From assembly GCA_002325375.1 (NCBI GenBank), contig DCRZ01000010.1:1-64000 (forward strand): a stretch of 64,000 bases of DNA. The letters run 5' to 3'. This DNA comes from Rhodospirillaceae bacterium UBA1479 (GTDB lineage Bacteria; Pseudomonadota; Alphaproteobacteria; Rhodospirillales; Casp-alpha2). This document shows, piece by piece, positions 38,812 through 47,564 of the stretch. Positions within the stretch are counted from its first letter, which is position 1. Each line of letters begins with the position of its first letter. The notes beneath the pieces were generated by a model, which did no database searches, was not told where the DNA came from, and saw nothing but the letters and a program-made list of their open reading frames with translations. A program made the position numbers and the translations under genes.

Positions 38812-40353
38812 ATGAGCGGCCATCTTTCCAATCTCTGGCGCCTGTTCGCCATCGCCCGCCTGCTGGCGCGCCACGACGCCCTGTTCCCGCTGGAAGACCT
38901 GGGAGTCGCCCCGGCCGTGGCCAAGGCGGCCAAGCTTTTGTCCAAACGCTCCGTGCCGGGCCGCCCCGGCCAGCGCCTGGCCAATGCCCTTTCCGAGGCC
39001 GGCCCCAGTTTCATCAAGCTGGGGCAGGCGCTCTCGACCCGCCCGGATTTGCTGGGCGAGGACATCACCCAGGACCTGGCGCAGTTGCAGGACGACCTGC
39101 CGCCCTTTTCCACTGGCCTGGCCCGCGAAACCATCGAGCAGGAATTCCAGGTGCCGGTGGACACCCTGTTCGCGTCCTTCGACGACGAGCCCGTGGCCGC
39201 CGCCTCCATCGCCCAGGTTCATTTCGCCGAAACGACGGAAGGCGACAAGGTCGCCGTCAAGATCCTGCGCCCGGGGATCGAGGCCCGGTTCCGCCGCGAT
39301 CTCGACCTGTTCCGCTGGGCCGCCCGGGTGATGGAACGCGCCCGCCCGGACCTCAAGCGCCTGAAGCCCCGCGAGGTGGTGGAGACCATCGCCCAGTCGG
39401 TGGAGCTGGAAATGGACCTGCGGTTCGAAGCCGCCGCCGCCGCCGAAATGGCCGACAATTTCGACGGCGACGATACCTTCGTCATCCCCGCCGTCGATTG
39501 GGCGCGCACGGGCTCGCGGGTGCTGACGACGGAACGCATCGACGGCTTTCCCATCAACGACGTGGCGGGCATCACCCAGGCCGGGATCGACCCCAAAACC
39601 GTGGTCGAAAACGCGGCCCGCGCATTCTTCAACCAGGTGTTCCGCGACGGCTTTTTCCATGCCGACCTGCACCCGGGCAATCTGTTCGTGATGGACGGCG
39701 GGGCGATCGGCGCCGTCGACTTCGGCATCATGGGCCGGGTCGACAAAAAGACCCGGCGCAATCTCGGCGAAATGCTGCTGGGCTTCCTGACCCGCGACTA
39801 CCGCCGCGCGGCGGAGGTCCATTTCGAGGCCGGCTGGGTGCCCCGCGACAAATCCGTCGACGCCTTCACCCAGGCCTGCCGCTCCATCGCCGAGCCGATC
39901 CTGGACAAGCCCCAGCACGAAATTTCCATCGGCCGCCTGCTGGGCCAATTGTTTCAGGTGACGGAAACCTTCGCCATGGAGACCCAGCCGCAGTTGCTGC
40001 TGCTGCAGAAAACCATGCTGACCGCCGAGGGGGTGAGCCGCAAACTCTACCCCGACACCAACATGTGGGTGCTGGCGCGGCCGCTGATCGAAGACTGGAT
40101 GCGCGCCAACCTGGGGCCGGAAGCCAAGATCATGGACACCTTCCAGGGCCTGGCCGAAGCGGCGGAACGCCTGCCCCGCGTCATGGAAGACCTGGAAATC
40201 GGCGCCCGCCGGCTGGCCGAAGGCCGCCTGACCCTGGACCCGGAAACCGTGCGCCTGCTCCGCGACGGCGAGGACAAACCCCGCACGCCGGTCCTGCTGT
40301 GGATCATAGTCGCGATCCTGGCGGTGATTTTTACCTACAACCTGATGAACTAG
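38812..40353 (+). CDS. ubiB: UbiB, ubiquinone biosynthesis atypical kinase
   Basis: 513 residues of the ABC1/ADCK family. The characteristic A-rich nucleotide loop/KxGQ motif is in SFIKLGQALSTRPDLLGEDI, the ATP-binding Lys in KVAVKILRPG, the ExD in VELEMDLRFEAAAA, the catalytic HADLHPGNLFV and the metal-binding DFGIMGR. One or two C-terminal membrane segments end the chain (VLLWIIVAILAVIFTYNL). It supports coenzyme Q synthesis at the inner membrane. It converges on the next gene with a 19-base gap. Confidence 0.95.
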   Translation: MSGHLSNLWRLFAIARLLARHDALFPLEDLGVAPAVAKAAKLLSKRSVPGRPGQRLANALSEAGPSFIKLGQALSTRPDLLGEDITQDLAQLQDDLPPFSTGLARETIEQEFQVPVDTLFASFDDEPVAAASIAQVHFAETTEGDKVAVKILRPGIEARFRRDLDLFRWAARVMERARPDLKRLKPREVVETIAQSVELEMDLRFEAAAAAEMADNFDGDDTFVIPAVDWARTGSRVLTTERIDGFPINDVAGITQAGIDPKTVVENAARAFFNQVFRDGFFHADLHPGNLFVMDGGAIGAVDFGIMGRVDKKTRRNLGEMLLGFLTRDYRRAAEVHFEAGWVPRDKSVDAFTQACRSIAEPILDKPQHEISIGRLLGQLFQVTETFAMETQPQLLLLQKTMLTAEGVSRKLYPDTNMWVLARPLIEDWMRANLGPEAKIMDTFQGLAEAAERLPRVMEDLEIGARRLAEGRLTLDPETVRLLRDGEDKPRTPVLLWIIVAILAVIFTYNLMN

Positions 40354-40372
40354 GCGGCGGGCCTCGGCCTGC

Positions 40373-41995
40373 TCAGTCTTTCTTGATCAGGCCCGTCAGG
40401 CCGGCGACCGCCATGGTCGAGAGCACCCAACCGGCAATGATGTGGACCCAGAGCCACAGCCGGAAGAACCAGCCAAAGCGGTCCCCCGCGAAGGGAAGCC
40501 AATAGGCTTCCTGGTGGAAATCGACGAAGGGGAAGAACGTGTCCAGAGAATACATCAGCCCGTTGAACGCCGGATAATCCTCAGGCACGCGCAAAGGTTC
40601 CGCCCGCCACTTCAGCTTCCGCTCAATCCAGGCGGAACATTGATCCGATGCCGCCTTTCCATTGAAACAGTCATGGATAAACACACGCTCCTTCGCGGGC
40701 CGCATGTACCCTTGATGATACGCGCTGTTGAAGATCATCCAGGCCAACATGACCGCGAAGAATATCCATGCCAGCGCCCGCCACGGCTTGTAGCCATAGG
40801 CAATGGTCCATTTGGCAAACCATAGCCACGCTCGGTGCCCCCAGCCGAGCCCGCCCTGCTTTCGGTAAGCGTCTTCCTTGGCGATGCCCATCTCGCGCGC
40901 ATCGGCGAGATGCCCCGCCTCGCGGTAAACCTTGATCGCCTGCTCATAAGGCTGCGGCGTGAATTCCCCCGGAGGCTGCCGCTCAATCCATCCCAAGAGA
41001 GTTGTCCACGGATGGTAGACGCCCAACGTCCGATAACGGAATCCATCGAGGTCCAGTAAGCCTGATTCCGGCCAACCGCTACCATCCGCAGCCAAACTGT
41101 CGACGGAGGCATGGTTAAGACTCATTCTACCCGCGACCAACGTTCTCAAGCTCCTGAAGAATAGGGCTTCCCCAACCTTGAGACCGTCCGCTCTGAAGGC
41201 ATAGCCGCCTTCGTTGATGAATGCCGTACCGAAGCAATCGACTTGTCCACCTACCCTGACGCCCGGAAGGCGAGTTTCGCCCCTCATCGTTGCGCCCCGA
41301 AAGACCAAGTCGCCCTCAACGACAAGACGATCCATGGAGAAGGCTACGCCGCCTTCGTTGGTGAAGGTCGCTCCGAAGCAATCGACTTGCCCGCCCACCT
41401 TGACGCCTAAAAGGCGCGTTTCACCGATTGCCGTTGCGCCCCGAAAGAACAGATCGCCCCCAACCTCAAGATCATCCGCGGAGAAAGCCTTGCCGCCTTT
41501 GTTGGTGAAGGACGCCTCACTACATTCGATTTGCCTGCCCACCTTGGCACCCAAAAGGCGCGTTTCACCGATCACCGTCGCGCCAATGAAGGTCAGACTC
41601 CCCTCAAGAGCAAGCCGGTCCGCGTCAAAACCCGGCAGGATGCATTTCGCAAACCCAAGCGACTTTCCCTTGGCTTCGGTAAAGTCCGGCCGTCCCATGA
41701 GCGTACAATCGGCGAACCAGAGCGACCGACCCATAATCGCACCATTCAAGTCTAAAGTTTCGGTTACCCTGGCGCCCCTCAGCCAAATACCTTGAGGGTC
41801 AATATTGCGATTTTCGGCGTTCAAGCAGAGATCGCGCAGAAACGCCGCCCGCACCTCCTTGTCCGTATCGTTCTCGAAACCGGAAACGTCGGCGGGTTCG
41901 CCGCGCAGGATGCAATTGGCGAGCAGCCGTTCCGCCCGTGTCTCGGGTTCGACGGGGTCGCGGAAGGATTTGGGCTTCTCGGGTTCTTCTGCCAT
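40373..41995 (-). CDS. Membrane protein with pentapeptide-like internal repeats
   Basis: 540 residues of unknown function. Residues ~60-290 form a beta-solenoid-like repeat region. Three long units begin at 137, 184 and 232 (FIGATVIGETRLLG, FRGATAIGETRLLG, FRGATMRGETRLPG), each containing KVGxQ(V/I)(D/E)C and FTNxGGxAF. The C-terminal part has two clear membrane segments (~405-425 WRALAWIFFAVMLAWMIF and ~510-535) separated by a short periplasmic stretch with two cysteines. Neighbouring genes are far more GC-rich by eye. A GTG at 42031 would extend it by 12 residues; neither start has a good ribosome site. Similar proteins are often labelled pentapeptide-repeat or membrane-associated oxidoreductase, without biochemical proof. 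Confidence 0.75.
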   Translation of the reverse strand: MAEEPEKPKSFRDPVEPETRAERLLANCILRGEPADVSGFENDTDKEVRAAFLRDLCLNAENRNIDPQGIWLRGARVTETLDLNGAIMGRSLWFADCTLMGRPDFTEAKGKSLGFAKCILPGFDADRLALEGSLTFIGATVIGETRLLGAKVGRQIECSEASFTNKGGKAFSADDLEVGGDLFFRGATAIGETRLLGVKVGGQVDCFGATFTNEGGVAFSMDRLVVEGDLVFRGATMRGETRLPGVRVGGQVDCFGTAFINEGGYAFRADGLKVGEALFFRSLRTLVAGRMSLNHASVDSLAADGSGWPESGLLDLDGFRYRTLGVYHPWTTLLGWIERQPPGEFTPQPYEQAIKVYREAGHLADAREMGIAKEDAYRKQGGLGWGHRAWLWFAKWTIAYGYKPWRALAWIFFAVMLAWMIFNSAYHQGYMRPAKERVFIHDCFNGKAASDQCSAWIERKLKWRAEPLRVPEDYPAFNGLMYSLDTFFPFVDFHQEAYWLPFAGDRFGWFFRLWLWVHIIAGWVLSTMAVAGLTGLIKKD

Positions 41996-42183
41996 GGCTG
42001 GAATATTACAACCGTCGGATATACCCGTCACCTAAGGATCACGCGGCCAGGGGGACGCCATTTCCGGAACGGTCACGCCTTCCCTTAATCTTGCCGGGGG
42101 GTAATATTTACTTTAAGTACACTGTTCTTTGCGTATTTATAAGGGGCCGGGATTTTCCGGACTGCTAGGGACACACGCGGGAC

Positions 42184-43413
42184 ATGCTTTCCGGAAAACG
42201 CATTCTGTTGATCGTCACGGGCGGGATCGCCGCCTATAAGACGCCGGATCTGGTGCGCCGCCTGCGCGAGCGGGGGGCCCAGGTGCGCTGCGTGCTGACG
42301 GCCGGCGGGGCGCAGTTCGTGACGCCCTTGGCGCTGGGTGCTGTCACCGGCGACAAGGTCTATCAGGACCTGTTCGACCTGACGGACGAGCAGGAGATGG
42401 GCCATATTCAGCTGAGCCGCGACGCGGACGTGATCCTGGTCGCCCCGGCCTCGGCCGACGTGCTGGCCAAGATGGCGGGCGGGCTCGCCACGGACCTTGC
42501 GACCACGGCGCTGCTGGCGACGGACAAGCCCGTGATGGTCGCCCCCGCCATGAACGTGCGCATGTGGCAGCACGCGGCGACCCAGGCCAATATCGAAACA
42601 TTGAAATCGCGGGGCGTCACCGTGATCGGCCCGGAAGAGGGCGACATGGCCTGCGGCGAATTCGGCCCCGGGCGCATGTCCGAGCCGCTCGACATCGCCC
42701 AGGCCCTGATCGATTTCTTCCACGGCGGCCAGCCCCTTCGGGGCAAGCACGCCCTGGTCACCAGCGGGCCGACGCACGAGCCCATCGACCCCGTGCGCTA
42801 TATCGCCAACCGGTCGTCCGGCAAGCAGGGCCATGCCATCGCGGCGGCCCTGGCGGCCCTGGGCGCGCGCGTGACCCTGGTCACCGGGCCGGTCACCCTG
42901 AAGGACCCCATCGGCGTCGCCACCGTGCATGTGGAGACGGCCCGCGACATGCTGGCCGCCTGCACGGAAGCCCTGCCCGCCGATATCGCCGTCTGCGCCG
43001 CCGCCGTGGCCGATTGGCGCACCGCCGACGCCGCGCCCGAGAAGATGAAAAAGGACGGCAAAGGCCTGCCGGCCCTGGCGCTCGCCGAAAACCCGGACAT
43101 CCTGGCGACCCTCGCGGCCCCCGGGAAAAACCGCCCGGCCCTGGTCGTCGGCTTCGCCGCCGAGACGGAAAACGTCGTCGGCCATGCCGTCGCCAAGCTG
43201 AAAAAGAAGGGCTGCGACTGGATCTGCGCCAACGACGTGTCGCCGGAAACGGGCACCTTCGGCGGCGACATGAACCGGGTCCATCTGGTCACCGGGTCGG
43301 GGGTCGAGGATTGGCCGCCGCAGACCAAGACCCAGGTCGGCGAACGGCTGGCCCAGCGCATCGCCGATCATGTCACGGCGGGTGCGGACGCGACGGGCGC
43401 GGACGCCGAATGA
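42184..43413 (+). CDS. coaBC: Bifunctional phosphopantothenoylcysteine decarboxylase / phosphopantothenate-cysteine ligase
   Basis: 409 residues making 4'-phosphopantetheine for coenzyme A in two steps. The flavin-binding CoaC domain (1-190) has ILLIVTGGIAAYK, DVILVAPASADVLAKMAGGLATDL with the active-site region, and PAMNVRMWQH. The substrate clamp Cys lies in GDMACGEFGPGRM. The CoaB domain has VTSGPTHEPIDPVRYIANRSSGKQG and LKKKGCDWICANDV. The ATG is at 42184. It overlaps dut by 4 bases. Confidence 0.96.
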   Translation: MLSGKRILLIVTGGIAAYKTPDLVRRLRERGAQVRCVLTAGGAQFVTPLALGAVTGDKVYQDLFDLTDEQEMGHIQLSRDADVILVAPASADVLAKMAGGLATDLATTALLATDKPVMVAPAMNVRMWQHAATQANIETLKSRGVTVIGPEEGDMACGEFGPGRMSEPLDIAQALIDFFHGGQPLRGKHALVTSGPTHEPIDPVRYIANRSSGKQGHAIAAALAALGARVTLVTGPVTLKDPIGVATVHVETARDMLAACTEALPADIAVCAAAVADWRTADAAPEKMKKDGKGLPALALAENPDILATLAAPGKNRPALVVGFAAETENVVGHAVAKLKKKGCDWICANDVSPETGTFGGDMNRVHLVTGSGVEDWPPQTKTQVGERLAQRIADHVTAGADATGADAE

Positions 43414-43868
43414 GCGCGCTGACCGTTCCCGTACAGCGCCTGCCCCATGGCACGGACTTGGCCTTGCCGGCCTATGCCACGGCGGATGCCGCGGGATTGG
43501 ACCTTTTGGCCGCTTTGGATCAATCCATGACCCTTAAGCCCATGGGCCGCGCCCTGGTGCCCACGGGCATCGCCATCGCCCTGCCCCAGGGGTATGAGGC
43601 GCAGGTGCGGCCGCGCTCCGGCCTGGCCGCCAAGCATGGGATTACGGTGCTCAACAGCCCGGGCACCATCGACGCCGACTACCGCGGGGAAATCAAGGTT
43701 ATCCTGGTGAACCTAGGCGCGGAACCCTTTGAAATTGAAGCCGGCATGCGCATCGCCCAGATGGTCATCGCGCCGGTCATGCAAATCGCCTGGGACGAGC
43801 GGGCGGACCTGGAGAGCACAACCCGAGGTGCGGGCGGCTTCGGATCGACCGGTACGGGGGGGACCTGA
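43410..43868 (+). CDS. dut: Deoxyuridine 5'-triphosphate nucleotidohydrolase (dUTPase)
   Basis: 152-residue trimeric dUTPase. All five motifs are visible: DAAGLDLLAAL, VRPRSGLAAKHGI, LNSPGTIDADYRGEIKVIL, RIAQMVIAPV and the C-terminal RGAGGFGSTG. It hydrolyses dUTP to dUMP, keeping uracil out of DNA. The ATG overlaps the coaBC stop (ATGA), a gene pair conserved in many bacteria. Confidence 0.97.
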   Translation: MSALTVPVQRLPHGTDLALPAYATADAAGLDLLAALDQSMTLKPMGRALVPTGIAIALPQGYEAQVRPRSGLAAKHGITVLNSPGTIDADYRGEIKVILVNLGAEPFEIEAGMRIAQMVIAPVMQIAWDERADLESTTRGAGGFGSTGTGGT

Positions 43869-43872
43869 CCAC

Positions 43873-44328
43873 ATGCTGCGACTATCGAAAAAGACGCTTT
43901 ACGCCATCGAGGCGGTGTTGGACGTGGCCTATCACATGGGGGCGCAGCCCGTGCAGAGCCGCGACATCACCCGCCGCCAGGGCATTCCCCGGCGCTATCT
44001 GGAACAGGCCCTGCAGCAACTGGTAAAGGCCGACATCCTGGTCGGTGTGCGGGGGCCCAAGGGCGGCTACCGCCTGGCCCGTGAGCGGCGGCGCATTTCC
44101 GTGGGCGACATCGTGCGCGTGATCGCCGGCGCCGACGGTGCCGATGATATTCTGGAAGACGCCGACGGTTCGGACCTGGGGCTGAAAGTGGTGCGGCCCC
44201 TGTGGGCGGAGCTGCGCGAAGCCGCCATGGTTCGTCTGGATGCCACGTCGATCGACGAATTGTGCCTCAAGGCCCATCAGGCCGGGGTCGACAGCGAAGG
44301 CCGGCCCAACCTGGATTTCACGATCTAG
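43873..44328 (+). CDS. Rrf2-family transcriptional regulator
   Basis: 151 residues. The winged helix-turn-helix (residues ~1-75) has SKKTLYAIEAVLDVAYH, SRDITRRQGIPRRYLEQALQQLVKADIL and the wing GVRGPKGGYRLA, as in IscR and CymR. The three cysteines that bind the cluster in IscR and NsrR are absent; the only Cys is near the C-terminus (DELCLKAH). It thus resembles cluster-free CymR more than IscR. It precedes cysK by 42 bases, so control of cysteine synthesis is a reasonable guess. Confidence 0.9.
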   Translation: MLRLSKKTLYAIEAVLDVAYHMGAQPVQSRDITRRQGIPRRYLEQALQQLVKADILVGVRGPKGGYRLARERRRISVGDIVRVIAGADGADDILEDADGSDLGLKVVRPLWAELREAAMVRLDATSIDELCLKAHQAGVDSEGRPNLDFTI

Positions 44329-44370
44329 CATCCTCATCTAAGAGGAAACCATTCGGAGGAGACGAGTTCC

Positions 44371-45351
44371 ATGGACACGGCAAAGGGTGCCCGCGCGCAG
44401 GAAGAATTCCGGGGTCGCATCTACGACAGCATCATCGACACGGTGGGCGCCACGCCCCTGGTCCGCCTGAAGCGCATGGCCGAGGACGCCGGTGTGACCA
44501 CCGATATCGTCGGCAAGTGCGAATTCTTCAATCCCCTGTCGTCGGTCAAGGACCGCATCGGCCTGAACATGATCGAAGCCGCCGAACGGGACGGCCGCCT
44601 CAAGGATGGCGCCACGTTGGTCGAACCGACCTCGGGCAACACGGGCATCGCCCTGGCCTTCGTCGCCGCCGCCAAGGGCTACCGCCTGATCCTGACCATG
44701 CCGGAAAGCATGTCGCTGGAGCGGCGCAAGATGCTCTACCTGCTGGGGGCGGAGCTGGAACTGACCCCGGCGCCGCAGGGCATGCGGGGGGCGATCGAGC
44801 GCGCCAAGGAAATCGTCGACAGCACGCCGGGTGCCGTCATGCTGCAGCAGTTCGAAAACCCGGCCAATCCGGAAGTCCACCGCAACACCACGGCCGAGGA
44901 AATCTGGAAGGACACGGGCGGCAAGGTCGATGTGCTGATCTCCGGGGTCGGCACGGGCGGCACGCTGACCGGCTGCGCCCAGGTTCTGCGCAAGTACAAC
45001 CCGAAGCTCAAGGTCGTCGCCGTCGAGCCCGAGGACAGCGCCATCCTGTCCGGCGGCCTGCCGGGGCCGCACAAGATTCAGGGCATCGGCGCCGGTTTCG
45101 TGCCGGCCAACCTGGACACCAAGGAAATCGACGAAGTGCTGCAGATCGGCAACGACCGCGCCATCGAAACGGCGCGCAAGATCGCACGGCTGGAAGGCCT
45201 GCCCTGCGGGATCTCGTCCGGGGCCGCCGTGGCGGCGGCGCTGGAACTGGCCGCCCGCGACAATCTGGTGGATGCGCGCATCGTCATCATCCTGCCCAGC
45301 TTCGCCGAACGCTATCTCTCGACCGATCTGTTCGCGGGCCTGGGCGAATAG
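44371..45351 (+). CDS. cysK: Cysteine synthase A (O-acetylserine sulfhydrylase)
   Basis: 326 residues, PLP enzyme. The PLP Lys is in PLSSVKDRIGLNMI, the substrate loop in TSGNTGIALAFVAAAKGY, and the phosphate loop in SGVGTGGTLTGCAQ. The C-terminal half has GISSGAAVAAALELAA. It makes cysteine from O-acetylserine and sulfide. The ATG at 44371 follows GGAGGAGAC. It runs in line with the Rrf2 gene and a ThiF/MoeB-like gene. Confidence 0.95.
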   Translation: MDTAKGARAQEEFRGRIYDSIIDTVGATPLVRLKRMAEDAGVTTDIVGKCEFFNPLSSVKDRIGLNMIEAAERDGRLKDGATLVEPTSGNTGIALAFVAAAKGYRLILTMPESMSLERRKMLYLLGAELELTPAPQGMRGAIERAKEIVDSTPGAVMLQQFENPANPEVHRNTTAEEIWKDTGGKVDVLISGVGTGGTLTGCAQVLRKYNPKLKVVAVEPEDSAILSGGLPGPHKIQGIGAGFVPANLDTKEIDEVLQIGNDRAIETARKIARLEGLPCGISSGAAVAAALELAARDNLVDARIVIILPSFAERYLSTDLFAGLGE

Positions 45352-45359
45352 GCCGAGCC

Positions 45360-46205
45360 ATGGATTTCACGGATTTTTCCGAGGATCAGGTCAACCGCTA
45401 CGCCCGGCACATCCTGCTGAAAGAGGTCGGCGGCATCGGCCAGGCCAAGCTGCTGTCGAGCCGGGTTCTGGTCATCGGCGCCGGGGGGCTTGGATCGCCC
45501 GTGCTGCTGTACCTGGCCGCCGCCGGGGTCGGCACCATCGGCGTGATCGACGACGATACGGTCGACCTGTCCAACCTGCAGCGCCAGATCGTCCATCAGA
45601 CGGCGTCGGTCGGCACACCCAAGGTGGAAAGTGCCAAGGCGACCCTGGCCGCCATTAACCCGGACGTCACCCTGGTCCCCCATTTCGAACGCATCACGCC
45701 GGAAAACGCGCTCGACCTCATGGCGCAATACGATCTGGTCGCCGACGGATCCGACAATTTCGAAACCCGGTTCCTGATCAACGACGCCGCCTATTTCGCG
45801 AAAAAACCCCTGGTCACCGCCGCCATCCTGCGCTTCGACGGCCAATTGGCGACCTTCAAGGCCCATGAAACCGACGGCGACGGCCATCACGGGCCCTGCT
45901 ATCGCTGCATCTTCCGCGAAGCCCCGCCGCCGGGCCAGATTCCGTCCTGCGCCGAGGCCGGGGTGTTGGGGGCGCTGTGCGGCACCATGGGATCGCTGCA
46001 GGCGACGGAAATCCTGAAAGAGCTTCTCGGCATCGGCGACAGCCTGTCGGGCCATCTGATGGTCTACGAAGGGCTGGCCGCCAATTTCCGCAAGATCAAG
46101 GTCAAGGCCGATCCGGGCTGCCCGCTGTGCGGCGACAACCCGACGATCACCGACCTCTCCAGCCATGAGGGGGCCTCGGATGGCCGAACCTGCGCCGCCG
46201 GCTGA
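45360..46205 (+). CDS. moeB: ThiF/MoeB/HesA family adenylyltransferase
   Basis: 281 residues of the E1-like superfamily, which adenylates the C-terminus of ubiquitin-like sulfur carriers. Motifs: NRYARHILLKEVGGIGQ, the nucleotide loop VLVIGAGGLGSPVLLYLAAAGVG, VDLSNLQRQIVH and the QGxR/SDN region VADGSDNFETRFLIN. The four zinc cysteines are in CYRC and CPLCG. There is no rhodanese domain. The sulfur carrier it serves (MoaD, ThiS or CysO-like) is not in the window, so moeB is a best guess. It starts 8 bases after the cysK stop. Confidence 0.85.
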   Translation: MDFTDFSEDQVNRYARHILLKEVGGIGQAKLLSSRVLVIGAGGLGSPVLLYLAAAGVGTIGVIDDDTVDLSNLQRQIVHQTASVGTPKVESAKATLAAINPDVTLVPHFERITPENALDLMAQYDLVADGSDNFETRFLINDAAYFAKKPLVTAAILRFDGQLATFKAHETDGDGHHGPCYRCIFREAPPPGQIPSCAEAGVLGALCGTMGSLQATEILKELLGIGDSLSGHLMVYEGLAANFRKIKVKADPGCPLCGDNPTITDLSSHEGASDGRTCAAG

Positions 46206-46644
46206 CACCACACCACCCGACAAGCTGTCGGTCATCGTCTATGCGGGCGAGTACGACAAGATTCACTACGCCCTGGCGACGGCGGCGGCGGCGGCGGCCA
46301 TCGGCCGCGCCGTGACCCTGTTCTTCACCATGGACGCCTGCAAGGCGCTGGGCGCCGACGATGCCTGGCGCGACCTGCCCGTGGGCCAGGGTCTGGGCGG
46401 CCAAAACCATGTCCAGCCGGGCGGCACCCTCGACGATCGCTATGAAGCCCAGGGCGTCGCGACCTTCGAGATCCTGCTTAGCGCCTGCGTCGAAATGGGC
46501 GCGACCTTCATGATCTGCGAAATGGGCCTGCGCGCCCGCGGCCTGGAAGCCATGCCGCTCCGCGACGACGTGCCGGTGCAGCCGGGCGGGCTGGTGACCT
46601 TCCTGAACGACGCCTCCAAAGACGGCGCAATCCTGTTCATTTAA
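46180..46644 (+). CDS. DsrE/DsrF-like family protein
   Basis: 154 residues. The fold signature VIVYAGEYDKIHYALATAAAAAAIGRAVTLFFTM (strand-helix-strand) belongs to the DsrE/DrsH family of sulfur-relay proteins. Cysteines in DACKALG, LSACVEMG and MICEMGL match the peroxiredoxin-like DsrE/F subgroup. It overlaps the moeB-like gene by 26 bases, so it is translationally coupled to an E1-like enzyme and cysteine synthase. The ATG at 46180 follows GAGGGGG; an ATG at 46165 is possible. Sulfur transfer is inferred from family and context. Confidence 0.82.
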   Translation: MAEPAPPADTTPPDKLSVIVYAGEYDKIHYALATAAAAAAIGRAVTLFFTMDACKALGADDAWRDLPVGQGLGGQNHVQPGGTLDDRYEAQGVATFEILLSACVEMGATFMICEMGLRARGLEAMPLRDDVPVQPGGLVTFLNDASKDGAILFI

Positions 46645-46657
46645 CTCCCCCTATTTC

Positions 46658-46727
46658 CTCATTGCCTCACTGCCTCTGTGGTTAAAAACAAGAAAACCAC
46701 TGAGACACAGAGACGGTGAGAAGAAAG
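46658..46727. repeat. Palindromic intergenic repeat (family A), copy 2
   Basis: An imperfect inverted repeat. The right arm is ACCACTGAGACACAGAGACG then GTGAGAAG; the left arm read on the minus strand is ACCACAGAGGCAGTGAGGCA. The arms surround an A-rich centre (GTTAAAAACAAGAAAAC). It lies in the gap between the convergent dsrE-like and pabC genes. The arms match those at 7.2 and 50.9 kb. Confidence 0.8.
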
Positions 46728-46741
46728 GATAACCGCGTGAG

Positions 46742-47551
46742 TCAGCCGACGAGGGCCTGCGCCTTTTGGGTCAGGGGCCCGGGCAGGGGGGCCAGCATCC
46801 GCCCGTCGAGCACGCCGACGGGGCGCACGCCGAAGCTGTTGGTGAGGAAAATTTCCGTGGCACGGGCAAGGTCTTCGGGGGCGAGGCTTTCTTCCGCCCC
46901 ACCCAGCGCCGCCAACACCCGGCCCCGGGTCACCCCCGGCAGCGGCCCGTCAGCCAAGGGCGGCGTGACCAAGCGGCCGTCGATCACCGCGAACAGGTTG
47001 GCGTAACAGGCCGAGGCCACGCGGCCCGCCGTGTTCAGCAGCATCGCGTCCTGGGCACCCGCGGCGCGGGCTTCTTCCAGGGCGATGATGCTGTCCAGAT
47101 AGGGCGTCGCCTTGACGCGGGAAAAGGGCGAATGCTCGTTACGCCGGGTCACCGTCGCCGTGATCATGCCGGCCACGGCGCCCCGCGTCGGCGGCAGGGG
47201 ATAGACGGAGATCACCACCGTGGGCCGGCAGTCCTCGGCCTTGGGTGCGGCGACGCCGCGGGCGGCGGCCCCCCGGCTGACCGTCAGGCGCAACGCCGCG
47301 TCGGCCATCTTGTTGGCGTCGATCAGCCGCGCCATGCGGTTCAACGCCTGATCCTGGGTAAATGGCAGGGGAATGCCGGTGACGGTCGAGGCCTGGGTCA
47401 GGCGGGCCAGATGTTCGGCCGCGAACTCCGGGGCGCCGTCCCGCACCCGCAGGCTTTCGAAAATGGCGTCGCCCAGGGTGAAGCCCCGGTCGAAGGGATC
47501 CAGGCGCGCCTCCGCCGACGCGACCAGGTTGCCGTTAAGATCGATGATCAT
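46742..47551 (-). CDS. pabC: Class IV aminotransferase, probable aminodeoxychorismate lyase
   Basis: 269 residues, PLP-dependent fold type IV. N-terminal LDPFDRGFTLGDAIFESLRV, the PLP Lys within SRVKATPYLDSIIALEEARA, NTAGRVASACYANLF and the phosphate loop PGVTRGRVL. The family includes branched-chain and D-amino acid transaminases, but the position 13 bases after pabB indicates the lyase step to p-aminobenzoate for folate. The Lys neighbourhood differs from the usual KxLNYL, so transaminase activity is not excluded. Confidence 0.85.
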   Translation of the reverse strand: MIIDLNGNLVASAEARLDPFDRGFTLGDAIFESLRVRDGAPEFAAEHLARLTQASTVTGIPLPFTQDQALNRMARLIDANKMADAALRLTVSRGAAARGVAAPKAEDCRPTVVISVYPLPPTRGAVAGMITATVTRRNEHSPFSRVKATPYLDSIIALEEARAAGAQDAMLLNTAGRVASACYANLFAVIDGRLVTPPLADGPLPGVTRGRVLAALGGAEESLAPEDLARATEIFLTNSFGVRPVGVLDGRMLAPLPGPLTQKAQALVG

Positions 47552-47564
47552 GGCTGTGCCTCCG

